From: Hirsutella rhossiliensis
Lineage: Eukaryota > Ascomycota > Sordariomycetes > Hypocreales > Ophiocordycipitaceae
Assembly (NCBI RefSeq): GCF_020360975.1
Contig: NW_025408669.1
Span: 2,108,001-2,172,000 of the forward strand
Reading direction: 5' to 3'
DNA length: 64,000 nucleotides
Shown here: piece after piece, positions 54,061-64,000 of the stretch
How positions within the stretch are numbered: position 1 is the first letter of the stretch
How the letters are laid out: each line of letters opens with the position of its first letter
Notes under the pieces: generated by a model
What the model saw: the letters and a program-made list of their open reading frames with translations, nothing else
Told to the model about the DNA's origin: nothing
The model's database searches: none
Position numbers and translations under genes: made by a program

Positions 54061-57000
54061 CTAGGTAGTCCAGGCCCGCCCCGCATAAACGCGCTTTTAT
54101 CTCCGCCCCGAAGGAGGTCTACGTTAATCTTATTATAGACCCCCGTTAGGAGACTATCGAGCTCTATAACCTACGGGCTAATAACCCTCCGCACCGTAAA
54201 CTTCGCGTATAGCTAGTTAAGCTTCTTCTTTAGTCGTACCGACCTATAGTTACGGAGGTCTAGCTATACCTTATCTCCTACCGCGAACCTATCTACTAGG
54301 GCCCTAGTCTTATTAGCGTGCCGCTCCTAATCTTACGCCGCGGCGGCTATCGCGGATTAGCAATAATCTATAGTCTCCTATAGCTTTTATACGAACGCGG
54401 AGCGCGGCCCTCTAGTAACGTATTGCTATACTACTCCGCTACTACGTCTACAAAGGAACTAGTAAGGGTAGTTCGAAGCTATACGTTGCAAAAGAAAGGC
54501 CATCCTAATAGAGGTATATAGTCTACTATTTAACGTAAGTTAGGCGCGGAGCCACCGGTCCTAGTCTGCTTAGGCGCCACGATAGCCCGTAGTAAGCCTA
54601 CGCTCCTAGTTAACCTCTCGGCCTCCGTCGGTCTATAGGTAATATGCCGTAAGTAGCTACGCATCTAAAGCAGCTAGTATAGGTGCTGCTAAAAGCGCTA
54701 GTCTAATTCGATCCCCTATCGCTTATAATAGAGGCTAGCTAGCTATGCGAGCGGCCTAGCACTATATAGAAGCGCCTCACGTAGACTCTATATCTATAGA
54801 TAGCATCGGCTCTAATACTATAGACTTACTAAGTCGGTCCTTAATTACCTATATATAGCGGTTGCCGCCCTCTATAAGTAGGAGGTCCGTTATAAAGTCT
54901 ATCTATATATATATATAGAACCGGTTAGGTACCGGAAGCTGCTTAAGCAGCCCCTTAAGCTACGCCCTCTAGATCTTCGTGCGGCCGTAGATATCGTAGT
55001 TATAGAGGAAGCGACGAACGTAGTACTATAGGAGGGGCCAGTAAAAGTCCCTCGCAAGGCCTGCTGCTATGCCCTGTCTGCCTAGGTGACCCACGACGCT
55101 AGAGTCATAGATAAGTTAGACCAGCCTCCCTCGGAGCTCGTTCCGTTCGTCTAGCTCCGGCGGTCCCTCCTTCTCCTTAGCTTCCGTGGTATACGGTGCG
55201 CCCGGTACCTATAGTCTCCCCCGCTAGCGTAGATGCCCCCGTGGGTCGATATAGTAGTCGGCTACCTATACCTTTAGCTTTAGCTTCGGATCTAGGCGTC
55301 GAGCGCCGGACTTAACGGCGCGCACGCCTCTCGTAGGTGCGGTCTAGAGCCGCCATCCTATCCTATAAGCGTTGCAGGGCCTTATCTTAGAACACTCGCC
55401 GCGCGCGCCCCCGGGCCGGTCTATCCCTCCTCGCCGACCGAGGCAGGCGCGGAAGCTTATTCGCTAGCACCGCGTCTTCCTTTACTAGGAAGTCCTATAT
55501 AAGTCCGTAGTACTTCTTACGAGATAAGCTATAGATCCCGGGCCTCGATATCCGCTCCCGTCGGCCGGTCTTAATCCCTCCGGGAAAGCGCGTCTAAGAC
55601 CGCGGAGTCCCGCCTAAGGCGGTACTTAATCGAGAAGTTAAAGCGTAAGAGATACTCCGCCTAGCGGGCTTGCCGCTCCGAGAGGTACTAGCGAGTTATA
55701 AAGTACTTAAGGTTCCTATAGTCTATAAGAACCTCGAAGCTCTTATAGCTCCGGAGCTCCGCTTACTATTGCTCGAGGCAGCTAATAATCGCTAGCATCT
55801 CCTTATCGTAAATAGCGTAATTCTACTCCGCTAGGGTTAGCTTATAGGAGTAGAACGCTACCGGTTACTTCCGCCCGTCTACCTCCTAGGAGAGCGTTCC
55901 TCCGAGTGCCTAGCCGCTATAGTCCGCTTTAACTAACGTAGACCGGTCAAAGTCCTACTAGAGTAGCACCGGGGCTTAAGAGAATAGGTCCTTAAGCGTA
56001 CGGAACGCTCCCTATACGGGCCCTAGCGAAGGCGGTCCGCTTCCGCAATCTCGTTTAGGGCATTATATACGGAGAAGCCTTAATAAATATCCTATAATAG
56101 TTCGCGAACCTAAGGAAGCTCCGTACGCCATCTACGTAGTTAGGGCAGCCTAATCCCGAATCGCCTAGATCTTTACGGTCCGCTTATATACTTACGCCAC
56201 GTAGATAAAGCCTAGGTACTTAACCCTCTTAACCCCGAATTCGCACTTATCTAGGTCGAGGTAGAGCCTATAAAGTTAGAGGCGCTTTAGGACCCTCCGC
56301 ACTTTCCGTATATAGTCCTTATAGGAGCCGCTCGTATAGATAAGGATATTATCTACGTATACGGAGGCGAACTTATCGAGGAAGTCCCGAAGCACGTTAT
56401 TAATATAACGCTAGAAGGTAGCGGGCGCTCCTAAGAGGCCGAAGGGCGTTATAAGCCACTCGAATAAGCCGTAGCGTATACGGAACGCCGTCTTCTACTC
56501 GTTACCCTCCGAGATCCGCACCTTATAGAACGCCTATTTTATATCTAGCTTTATAAACTACTTCGCCTTCGAAAGGTTACGGAGCGTATCCGAGATTAGG
56601 GGCAAGGGGTAGCGGTCCGGCCTCGTAATTGCGTTTAGGGCCCTATAGTCGCAATAGAACCGTATCCCGCCCCCTAGTTTACGCACGAATAGGACCGGCG
56701 CTCCTACTTCGGAGCTACTTACTTAAATAAAACCCTTATCTAGGAGGTCCCTTAGCGTCTTCTTTAGCACTAGTAGCTCCGCGTATAATATACTATATAG
56801 TGGTCTAAACGGTGCGGGCAGTTCCTGCCCCTTCTTATCGGTATAGAGTACGATCCTATAGTCTACCCCCGGCTTATACGGGTTAAGCTTATCTACTTCC
56901 TAGGACTCGAATAGCGGTAGGAGGTCGTAAAAGCGCTCCGGTATCTATTACCGTAGCTTAGAGGGCGACTTTAGCTTCTTCGTCTAGAGGGCCTTATCGA
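54061..57000 (-). pseudogene. Gypsy B pol relic: reverse transcriptase, RNase H, integrase
   Basis: Reverse transcriptase shows [13 protein letters not shown] (about 56,670-56,632), KLDIKQAFYKVRI and LFEWLITPFGLLGAPATFQR (about 56,480-56,410), and SVYVDNILIY at about 56,365-56,335, where the second Asp of YVDD is Asn, the RIP result for GAC/GAT in this strand. RNase H follows, then integrase with DRFAVGDKV-stop-LDLRNYR (about 54,300-54,240) and a terminal VYNKINVDLLR (about 54,125-54,095). Unlike element C, no chromodomain follows; the frame runs straight into the antisense region. Confidence 0.82.
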
Positions 57001-57399
57001 TATCCGCTAGGCTAACTACGTAGACCGCTGCGTTAGCCGCTGCCCGGCCTTGCCCCCGCTCTACCCGTCGCACGGTTCCTACGAAGATAGAGGCAAGGAC
57101 TTCTTATGCCGAGTATAAAGCTCGCACGCTTGGTCCTACGCCTACGGAACCGTCGTCGTAGCGGACCTACCGTTGCGTAGGCCTAAACTATAGCTTCCTC
57201 CGGTACGGAACCGAGTATAACTCTATATATAATAACTAGGGTTTCCCGAGGATTAGGGGAAACTCTAGTTAGGGGATTATATAGGCCACGATAAGCTTAT
57301 AGCAACCGTCGACCTCTATAGCTAGCTACGTAATACCCCTAATTACCGTACCCTCTATCGCGCCTAAGGCGCCCTTTACTCGCCTTAGGGCGATCTTTT

Positions 57400-58740
57400 C
57401 TACCGGCACTTATATCTCTCGCGCAAGCGCCTCGTTAACTACGGCGTAGCACTAGCAGCCCTTATCTATAAGGGCGGTAACGGGCAAGGAGTTATTAATT
57501 ATAACCTATATTAAAGTAGGCTCCTCTTCTATACGGGCGGATAATTCTTCCTTCTCCTTTACTAGTGCTAGTAATTAGGGCTCCGGAGCCCGTCTTTACT
57601 CCGGAGCTACTCTTTTTCCTCCGGGCCTAGGGGGGCGGAGTCCTCCTTATCGTCTAAGGCGAGGAGCGGTTCTATCTTCGCTACTCGAACCGCTATAGGC
57701 CGCTTAGCTAAAAGGAAGGGGCATTTTAATATAAAGTACGTGGATGCTCCGCAACGTAGGCAGCGGCCGTTAGCCTTCCTCTTCCCGATTTCCTCGCTCG
57801 TTACCTACTTCGCCTGCTACTTAGAGTACGGGGCGGTGTAGGGGGTGGTCGACGGCGTCTTCTTGCCGCGTTTGGCCCGGTCCGTGCGGGTAGCCGATAT
57901 TAGGGTGTCCCCGTCTGTGTCGATAGCCGGTTGTTTATCTTACGGAGGGGCGGTGATCCCGTCGCCGCTATACGGCGTGCGCTTACGGAGCTTCTAGAAA
58001 CGCGGCGTCTACTCGTAGCCCTAAGCTACCTTTATTAACCGGCTCACGTACTCGCTATAGTTAGTAGGCATAATTACGGGGATAAGTAGCTCCCGTAGGG
58101 CCGGCGTAATCGAATTCCGTAGCTATATAAGCTTCGCGCTATCTTCCTATACCGTAGTCCCCGCTACCCGTGAGAGCGTCTCTTCGAAATCGGGAAGGAA
58201 TTCGCTAAAGGTTTATCCGTCTCTCTACTTAAGGGTCCGTAGCCTATCTTACGCCTTCTCCCGCTCCTATACGTTGCCGAATATATATATAAGGTGTTAG
58301 AAGAAGTCTTATAGGTCGCGTCTGCCCCTAGGGCCGCCCTTATCCTAGAATCCGGAGATCCGCCGTATCTAGGGCTCCGGCAGCGTATAGAGGAGCGAAT
58401 ACTACGCTATGTCGCGACAGCTATTTAGGCCCTATTTCTCGTCGGTTATAAACTTCGTCTATAGCCGGCTAAGGAAAAAGTAAAAGGACTCCGGCTTGCC
58501 GTCCTAAGTCGGCTAAGGGAGCGGCTTCCTTGTTAGTGGTGTCGCCGCCGCAACCGGCGTTGCGGAGGCCGTAGGGGTTAAAGCCGGTCTCGCAGACGGC
58601 TCCCCTAGTGCAGCGAGAACCTCGTCCTTCTCGCTAGCCGTCGCGCTTCTAATCGCTTCTAGGATGGCTGCGATACTTCCTGTTCGTCCGGGGAGGGGCG
58701 GAGTGCTTCCTCGAGGGGGAGGCGCCCTCTCCGGAGAGAC
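57400..58740 (-). pseudogene. Gypsy B gag and protease relic
   Basis: The gag section reads from about 58,740. Near 57,778-57,715 it holds a CCHC knuckle NGRCLRCGASTYFILKCPF, in which the His is Tyr, as expected when CAC becomes TAC by RIP. The protease has ALIDKGC-stop-CYAVVNEALAREI at about 57,482-57,416, the pattern of a gypsy aspartic protease with the family LIDxGC motif. Confidence 0.75.
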
Positions 58741-58772
58741 ATCTATTAGATCTATTAATTAATAGCTTGTAC

Positions 58773-58957
58773 TGTCACGGAGGCAGTAGGAGGCGCGCGT
58801 AGGTGCCATCCGTAGGATGATGTTAATAAGCTATATAGAGCTCTTCTATGCGCGGCTGGCCCGCCCCTATACTTACGGGATCCGGCCCTCCGCACGTAAC
58901 TACACGGCTTAGGCCGCGGCCTAAGCCTATCACCTACAATAGTCAAAGACTCTTATA
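58773..58957 (-). repeat. Gypsy B LTR (5' LTR in the sense of the element)
   Basis: 185 bp, starts TGTCACGGAGG and ends GACTCTTATA. Differences from the partner LTR are a few small indels and mainly C/T or G/A changes. Confidence 0.88.
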
Positions 58958-58962
58958 CTTAG
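58958..58962. repeat. Target site duplication CTTAG (right)
   Basis: Second copy of the CTTAG found at 53,030-53,034, followed by the continuation AAATAAATTATATTATATTCC of copia 3. Confidence 0.88.
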
Positions 58963-61862
58963 AAATAAATTATATTATATTCCTATAGAACCTTTATTAG
59001 AAAGCTAATCGATCCTTATTATGTCTTTAAAAGCAAAGGATATAGATTTTTATACTTAGTACTTACGCTTAGGGCATATAAATAGTAGGGCTATTTTAAA
59101 TATTAAAAGATATAATAAGGATATAAAATGCTTCTAGAAGAGGAAAATAAAATAAGGCAGTGAAATATATATTAGAGCTAAAGCAATAAATAGGGTTAAT
59201 AAATAACCTCGTATAAGTCTTATTCCTATTTAGAAAAATAGTATTAGATATTTAGGGCTAATTAAAGTGCCTACTTATAATAAATATTACTATTATATTT
59301 CTTTCCTAGACGTAGGAACCCGATATCTAGAAATATACCTTCTTCAAGAAAGGGGAAGCTTTAAATAGGTTCCTAGAATTTAAAAATAGGTAGAAAATAA
59401 CCCTAAAAATACTAGGATTAGAGAAGCATTTTCTAATAATGCTAAAGAATTTATATATAAAATAAAGCTCTACTACGAAAAGGAAGGAATTACCTTTAAT
59501 TCTAGTCCTCCTAGGACGCCTAAATCTAACGGTAGAATAAAAAGAATAAATCGTATAATATTAGAAAAAGTATAAGCTCTTTTATTTACTACTAGGCTTC
59601 CTAAATACCTATAGGGAGAAGCTGTTTTAATAGCTACCTATTTATATAATAGATTACCGCATTCTACGATAGGATTTAAAAGTCCTATAGAAAAGAGGGA
59701 TAATATAATACTACCCTTCGAGACCTTAAATAAAATTAAGACCTTCGGAAGCCTTATATATTATAAAATAAAGACCCTAAAGATAAGCTAGATAATAGAG
59801 CTTTTAAGGAATAATAGTAGGCTATTTAGAAAATGCATATAAAATCTAGGATTTTTCTAAGAAAGATTACTATCTCTAGAGATATTACTATACTAGAAAA
59901 TAAATTTATAAAAAATCTAGAAATCTCTAGTAGTAATAATACCTTTAATTTTAATTCTATTCTAAATAAAGATAAGCTAGAAAGCTATATCCCTATAGAG
60001 GAAGCTATTAGAGAACCTAGAGATAAAAGTCCTCGCCCTCAGAAGAAGAGTCTCTAAATAACGATCCTATTCCTACTACTAGTAAAATAGTAATAGAATT
60101 ACCTAAGAAGCTAGAAGGGTTCGATTTTAACTATATCGAATACCCTAACGTTAATTTATTTCTAAACTGCGATTTTATAGAGTTAATTCTAGCTAGTATA
60201 GAAAATTAGGATCTAAAAATTCTAAAGACCTATAAATAGGCAATAAATAGCCCTAAAATAGCATTTTAGAAAGAAGCTATAATTAAGGAAATTATCTAGC
60301 TAATTAAATATAAAACTTGGGAATTTTCCTACCTCCCTAAGGATAGGGAGGCTATAGGAGGCCGCTAGGTCTATACTATTAAGAAGGATAGTTAAAATAA
60401 TATAATAAAATATAAAGCCCGTTTCGTAATATAGGGATTTAAGTAGATCTATAGCTTAGATTTCCTAGATACCTTCTCGACTATAGCTAGACCCGAATCT
60501 ATTAGAATTCTGCTTATTTTAGCTATTATCTACGAATTCGAAGCTTTATAGATAGATATAATAAATGCCTTTATATATACCGATATAGATAGCGAAGTAT
60601 ATATCGATCTTCCTATAGGCTACGAAGAATACGCTCTTAAAGAATATTATTTAAAATATAGATTAGCTTATAGAGCTAAAGGAATTAAATTAACTAAATT
60701 CCTAGACCTATATAAAACCGGTTAAATTAAAGCAAAGCTAAAGAAAGCATTATATAGCCTAAAACAAAGTCCTAAGCTCTAGTATAATCATTTAAAAATT
60801 ATACTAAATAATCTCGGATTTCTCCCTCTTTTAATAGATAAAGGAGTATTTATAAATAAGGACTATAGTATAGCCTTAGCAGTTTACGTCGATGACTTTC
60901 TTATAGTAGGGCCCTCTAAATCTATAATAGAAGAAAGATTATTTAAAGAATTATCTAAATTCCTAGATTTTACTATCTTAGGAGATATAAAAGACTTCTT
61001 AGGTCTAAATATTATAATAAACCGAGAAAATAAAGAGCTATATATATCCTAAGAAAATTATACCTTAAATAAATTAAAGGAATTTAATAAAGAAGGTTTA
61101 GGAACTTCGAATTTACCCGCTATAGTAGGCTTTAAGCTTATAAAAGCAAAGGAATTACCTTCTAAGGAAGATATATTATAATTTTAGAAAGAAATAGGAT
61201 CTCTATTATACTTAGCCTTATTTACTAGGCTAGATATCTTATATTCTATAATTTCCTATGCTAGATTCGCGGCTAAGCCCGACTAGACGTATTTTAAGGC
61301 TTTAAATATAATTTAGAAATATTTAAATAAACTCCCTAGCCTAAAGATTAAATATAATTGCAATATCCCTTTTACCTATCTATATATAAAGGGTTTTACC
61401 GACTCTAGCTAAGCGTCGGATTTAACGGACGGAAAATCCTTTTCCGGTTACTGTTTTTATATATATAATAATATAATAAGCTAGGCTTGCTCTAAGTAGA
61501 AAGCCGTTGCCCTTTCTACCTACGAAGTAGAGTATATTAGCCTTAGGGAGGCAAATAAAGAAGCTATTTATTTAAATATACTTTTTAAAAATATTACTAA
61601 GGATCTATCTATTAAGATTCCTAATACTATACCTCCTATTTTAACGGATAATACTGCTGCTATTAAATTAGCAGAAAATCCGGAATTTTATAAAAGGTCT
61701 AAGTATATAAGATTAGCCTATTACTATACTAGAACTAGTATAAGAGAAGGGGAAATTAGAGTTTTTTATATTAAATTAGAAGATAATATAGCTAATATTT
61801 TTATAAAGGAATTAAGACCTAGATTACTCTATAAATTTAGAGACGGTCTATCCTTAATATAA
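58963..61862 (+). pseudogene. Copia element 3: integrase, reverse transcriptase and RNase H relic
   Basis: Continues copia 3 after the insertion. GAG-pre-integrase and integrase (about 59,060-59,640) have several single-base deletions. A 74-codon open linker is at 59,833-60,057. The reverse transcriptase shows GYEEYALKEYYLKYR, IKAKLKKALYSLKQSPKL and an intact AVYVDDFLIVG box (about 60,888-60,920). RNase H has KAVALSTYEVEYISLREANK (about 61,500-61,560) and ends ELRPRLLYKFRDGLSLI. Stops are TAG/TAA at Trp/Gln positions. Confidence 0.85.
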
Positions 61863-62239
61863 GTTCCTAAGCAATTAAAAGGGGTTTTTAGATATTTCTT
61901 ATGCTTTCTATATCTTTCCCCTACTAGGTTTTTCCTTTTTGGGTTTCCTAGAGAAATATTTACTAGGTTTTTATCTATTAAGATTTTCCTAGTAATAATA
62001 GGTTTTACCTTATATAAGGTTATCCTATAAATAATTATTATAACTATAGATTTTTCCTACTATAGGTTTTTCTATTAGTATATACCTAAGGATTTTTTTT
62101 TCCTAAGAAAGAATAGGTTTTTATATATCCTATTAAGGTATAAGAATAGTTTTCCTAAATTAGGTTTTTACCCTATATATATACTACTATAAATAAATTA
62201 GTAAAGAGTATATAAATCTACTCTAAGGGAGAACCTTAC
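61863..62239 (+). other. Copia 3' non-coding stretch with CTAGGTTTTT units
   Basis: Between the pol stop and the 3' LTR. Many degenerate copies of TACTAGGTTTTTCCT occur, and the same stretch recurs inverted at 40,218-40,570 and from 63,729 to the window end. Confidence 0.65.
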
Positions 62240-62530
62240 TATAAGGAACGGTGTTCCTACTATAAATAAAGCAGCTATAATATACTCTCCTAATTATATA
62301 AGCTAATAAGTAGTATATTAATTATAGACAAAATCTTATCCTATAGAGCAAGAATCGCTCGTTATTTTGCATGTTATTATATATTAAACGGGTTGCCGGT
62401 TATCGTATAATCGGGAATCGAAGGAACAGAGCTAGCTTAGAATACTAGCTAAGACCTCTTAAGAATACCGGCACGACCAACCTCCTTTAAACACGAATAT
62501 TAATAGAACCAAGACACTTCTAGATTTACT
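62240..62530 (+). repeat. Copia LTR, 3' LTR of element 3
   Basis: 291-bp copy, direct repeat of 50,896-51,182. It abuts an inverted internal copia fragment at 62,531, so the expected host duplication is not seen. Confidence 0.85.
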
Positions 62531-63437
62531 ATATAAAAGTAGTCTCGAAGGATATACCTTTTTCTACTATACGGGAACTTAAATACTAAGTCCCCCTTTC
62601 CTTTTACTAATATAAAGGAAGCTTTTCCCTAGCAAACTTTAGACTTAATTTCTTTATAGTTAATAAGGAAATTCTTATTAGATACTATATGCCTAGTAGC
62701 TCCGGTATTATATATAAAATTAAAGATCCTTTTATTCTTATAACTAGGAAATCCTCCTTCTCTTACCTTTAAGACTAATTCCTTTATTCTAGGAATCGAG
62801 GCTTTTAGAGGTCCTAAAAGAAAGTCTTTATTAGCTTCTACTATAGGGGTAATTATAGAGGTTAAAATTACCTCTAAATCCTTAGATATATATATAGGGG
62901 TCGGGGCCCTAGAGAGGTCTATAAGGTCGATATCTAGGTCTATATTTTCTTCTTATAAAGCTATATTTAAGACCTTATTACTATCTTCCGAATCGGACTC
63001 TAGCTCGGTAATTCGAGCCTTCCTTCTTTTATTGGTAGTAGAAATGCTACTAGAAGGGGATTTCTTCCTAAAAGAAGAAGAAGAAGAAGATTTTCTCTTC
63101 TTAGAAATTCGAGTCCTATCGTCCTTTTTTCCTTTATTTAATACCTAATAAGCGGGAGCCTTATTTAGGTATAATTTATAGCAATTTACTATAAAATGCC
63201 CTGGTTTTTTACATTCCTTATAATAAGGAGTATCCGTAGAATTTCTATAGGATTTCTAAGGCTTCCTTTATATTAAGAAGGCTTTCTCTAAAGATTCGTC
63301 TATATCCTCTATTCTTCTAGCTTCGTCTAAAAGACTAGCTATAAGGGTTTCAAGGGTAAACGCCGTAGAATTATACCTAAGGCTCTACGTAATATCTGCC
63401 GTATAGCCCTAAGACTAAGGAATTCCGTGATACCTCG
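62531..63437 (-). pseudogene. Copia element 4 (inverted), internally deleted gag fragment
   Basis: Inverted copia internal sequence. From 63,437 downward a short leader is joined near 63,403 directly to late gag, skipping about 0.8 kb present in element 1. Late gag follows, with the Ser/Lys-rich stretch, down to the protease region at 62,531, where it meets the element 3 LTR. Confidence 0.72.
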
Positions 63438-63728
63438 AGTAAATCTAGAAGTATCTTAGTTCCACTAATATTCGTGTTTAAAGGAGGTTAGTCGTGCCGG
63501 TGTTCTTAAGAGGTCTTAGCTAGCATTCTAAGCTAGCTCTATTCCTTCGATTCCCGATTATACGATAACCGGCAACCCGTTTAATGCATAATAACATATA
63601 AAATAACGAGTGATTCTTACTCTATAAGATAAGATTTTATCTATAATTAATATACTACTTATTAGCTTATATAATCGGGAGAGTATATTATAGCTGCTTT
63701 ATTTATAGTAGGAACACCGTTCCTTATA
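63438..63728 (-). repeat. Copia LTR, inverted copy (element 4)
   Basis: 291-bp inverted match to the LTR at 35,629. On its right lies copia 3' non-coding sequence and on its left copia leader, so it is a shared LTR between two internal parts. Confidence 0.85.
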
Positions 63729-64000
63729 GCCTCCCTTAAAGAGTAGATTTATATACTCTTTACTAATTTATTTATAGTAGTATATATATAGGGTAAAACC
63801 TAATATAGGAAAACTATTCTTATACCTTAATAGGATATATAAAACCTATTCTTTCTTAGGAAAATAAATCCTTAGGTATATACTAATAGAAAACCTATAG
63901 TAGGAAAATCTATAGTTATAATAATTATTTATAGGATAACCTTATATAAGGTAAAACCTATTATTACTAGGAAAATCTTAATAGATAAAAACCTAGTAAA
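63729..64000 (-). mobile_element. 3' non-coding end of a further copia copy, cut by the window edge
   Basis: Inverted match to 61,940-62,239, meaning another minus-strand copia copy continues beyond the window. Confidence 0.7.

Larger units (their letters stand above)
53035..58957 (-). mobile_element. Ty3/gypsy element B, complete, inserted in copia 3
   Basis: 5.9-kb minus-strand gypsy with two 183/185-bp LTRs and a 5-bp duplication. In sense order: 5' LTR 58,957-58,773; gag about 58,740-57,700 ending in a CCHC zinc knuckle; protease about 57,480-57,400; reverse transcriptase about 56,950-56,200; RNase H about 56,100-55,600; integrase about 55,400-54,080; then a region with an antisense frame; 3' LTR 53,217-53,035. 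Gene order RT-RNase H-integrase defines Ty3/gypsy. It is the same family as element C. Because it sits inside copia 3, it is the younger insertion. Confidence 0.86.
50896..62530 (+). mobile_element. Ty1/copia element 3, nearly complete, split by gypsy B
   Basis: Plus-strand copia with both LTRs (50,896-51,182 and 62,240-62,530). Removing the inserted gypsy B and one 5-bp duplication leaves about 5.7 kb, a normal copia size. The order is leader, gag (about 51,600-52,500), protease region and GAG-pre-integrase, interruption at 53,034, integrase (about 59,240-59,620), reverse transcriptase (about 60,300-61,060), RNase H (about 61,370-61,860), 3' non-coding stretch with repeated CTAGGTTTTT units, then the 3' LTR. 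The RT catalytic box YVDD is intact (60,894-60,905). Confidence 0.85.

Noticed and set aside
58755..58946. A 63-codon minus-strand open frame
   Set aside because: It lies almost wholly inside the gypsy B LTR.
59833..60057. Open 74-codon frame as an independent gene
   Set aside because: It is collinear with copia pol between integrase and reverse transcriptase.
33850..64000. Subtelomere with telomere repeats
   Set aside because: No TTAGGG/CCCTAA arrays are seen; TTAGGG occurs only as isolated copies expected in AT-rich DNA.
1..64000. tRNA, rRNA or CRISPR features
   Set aside because: No convincing cloverleaf with A and B boxes, no rRNA-like stretch and no spaced repeat array were seen by eye.

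Overview
The window comes from a filamentous ascomycete (Pezizomycotina, most likely a Sordariomycete such as a Hypocreales species; the exact genus cannot be told from sequence alone). The evidence is short (about 50-120 bp) GT-AG introns, Sordariomycete-like core proteins, short intergenic spaces, and a large block of retrotransposons mutated in the way repeat-induced point mutation (RIP) does.

Layout: (1) Positions 1-33,545 are ordinary gene-dense, GC-balanced DNA with 12 protein genes. In order these are farnesyl diphosphate synthase (+), an RA-PH domain scaffold protein (-), a MAT2B/RmlD-like NAD(P)-binding protein (-), the spliceosomal protein MFAP1 (+), DNA polymerase alpha subunit B (-), an Spt21/Ams2-like GATA regulator (-), 3-hydroxyisobutyryl-CoA hydrolase (-), SmD2 (+), dihydroxyacetone kinase (-), a GPI-anchored GH76 alpha-1,6-mannanase of the Dfg5/Dcw1 type (-), a secreted glycosidase-like protein (+), a two-span membrane protein of unknown function (-), and a small secreted 12-cysteine protein (+). 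I worked out exon structures by joining frames across plausible GT-AG sites; codon phase closes in each multi-exon model. (2) From about 33,850 to the window end, the DNA switches abruptly to TpA-dominated sequence almost devoid of CpA and TpG, with no intact host gene. It is a nest of at least two LTR retrotransposon families: a Ty1/copia family (about 290-bp LTRs, five LTR copies seen) and two Ty3/gypsy families (A, plus strand; B/C, a chromovirus on the minus strand). The best resolved event is a 5.9-kb gypsy (B) with 183/185-bp LTRs inserted in a copia element (copia 3), flanked by a 5-bp duplication CTTAG.

The genes are unlinked housekeeping functions (isoprenoid synthesis, replication, splicing, histone-gene control, valine catabolism, glycerol/DHA metabolism, cell wall) rather than a pathway cluster. 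The last gene before the RIP block is an effector-like secreted protein with three copies of a four-cysteine module. The most unusual signal is a conserved reading frame antisense to pol in both B/C gypsy copies, between the integrase and the LTR, encoding an Ala/Pro-rich protein with a short coiled-coil-like segment and an acidic, 24-bp-repeat tract.
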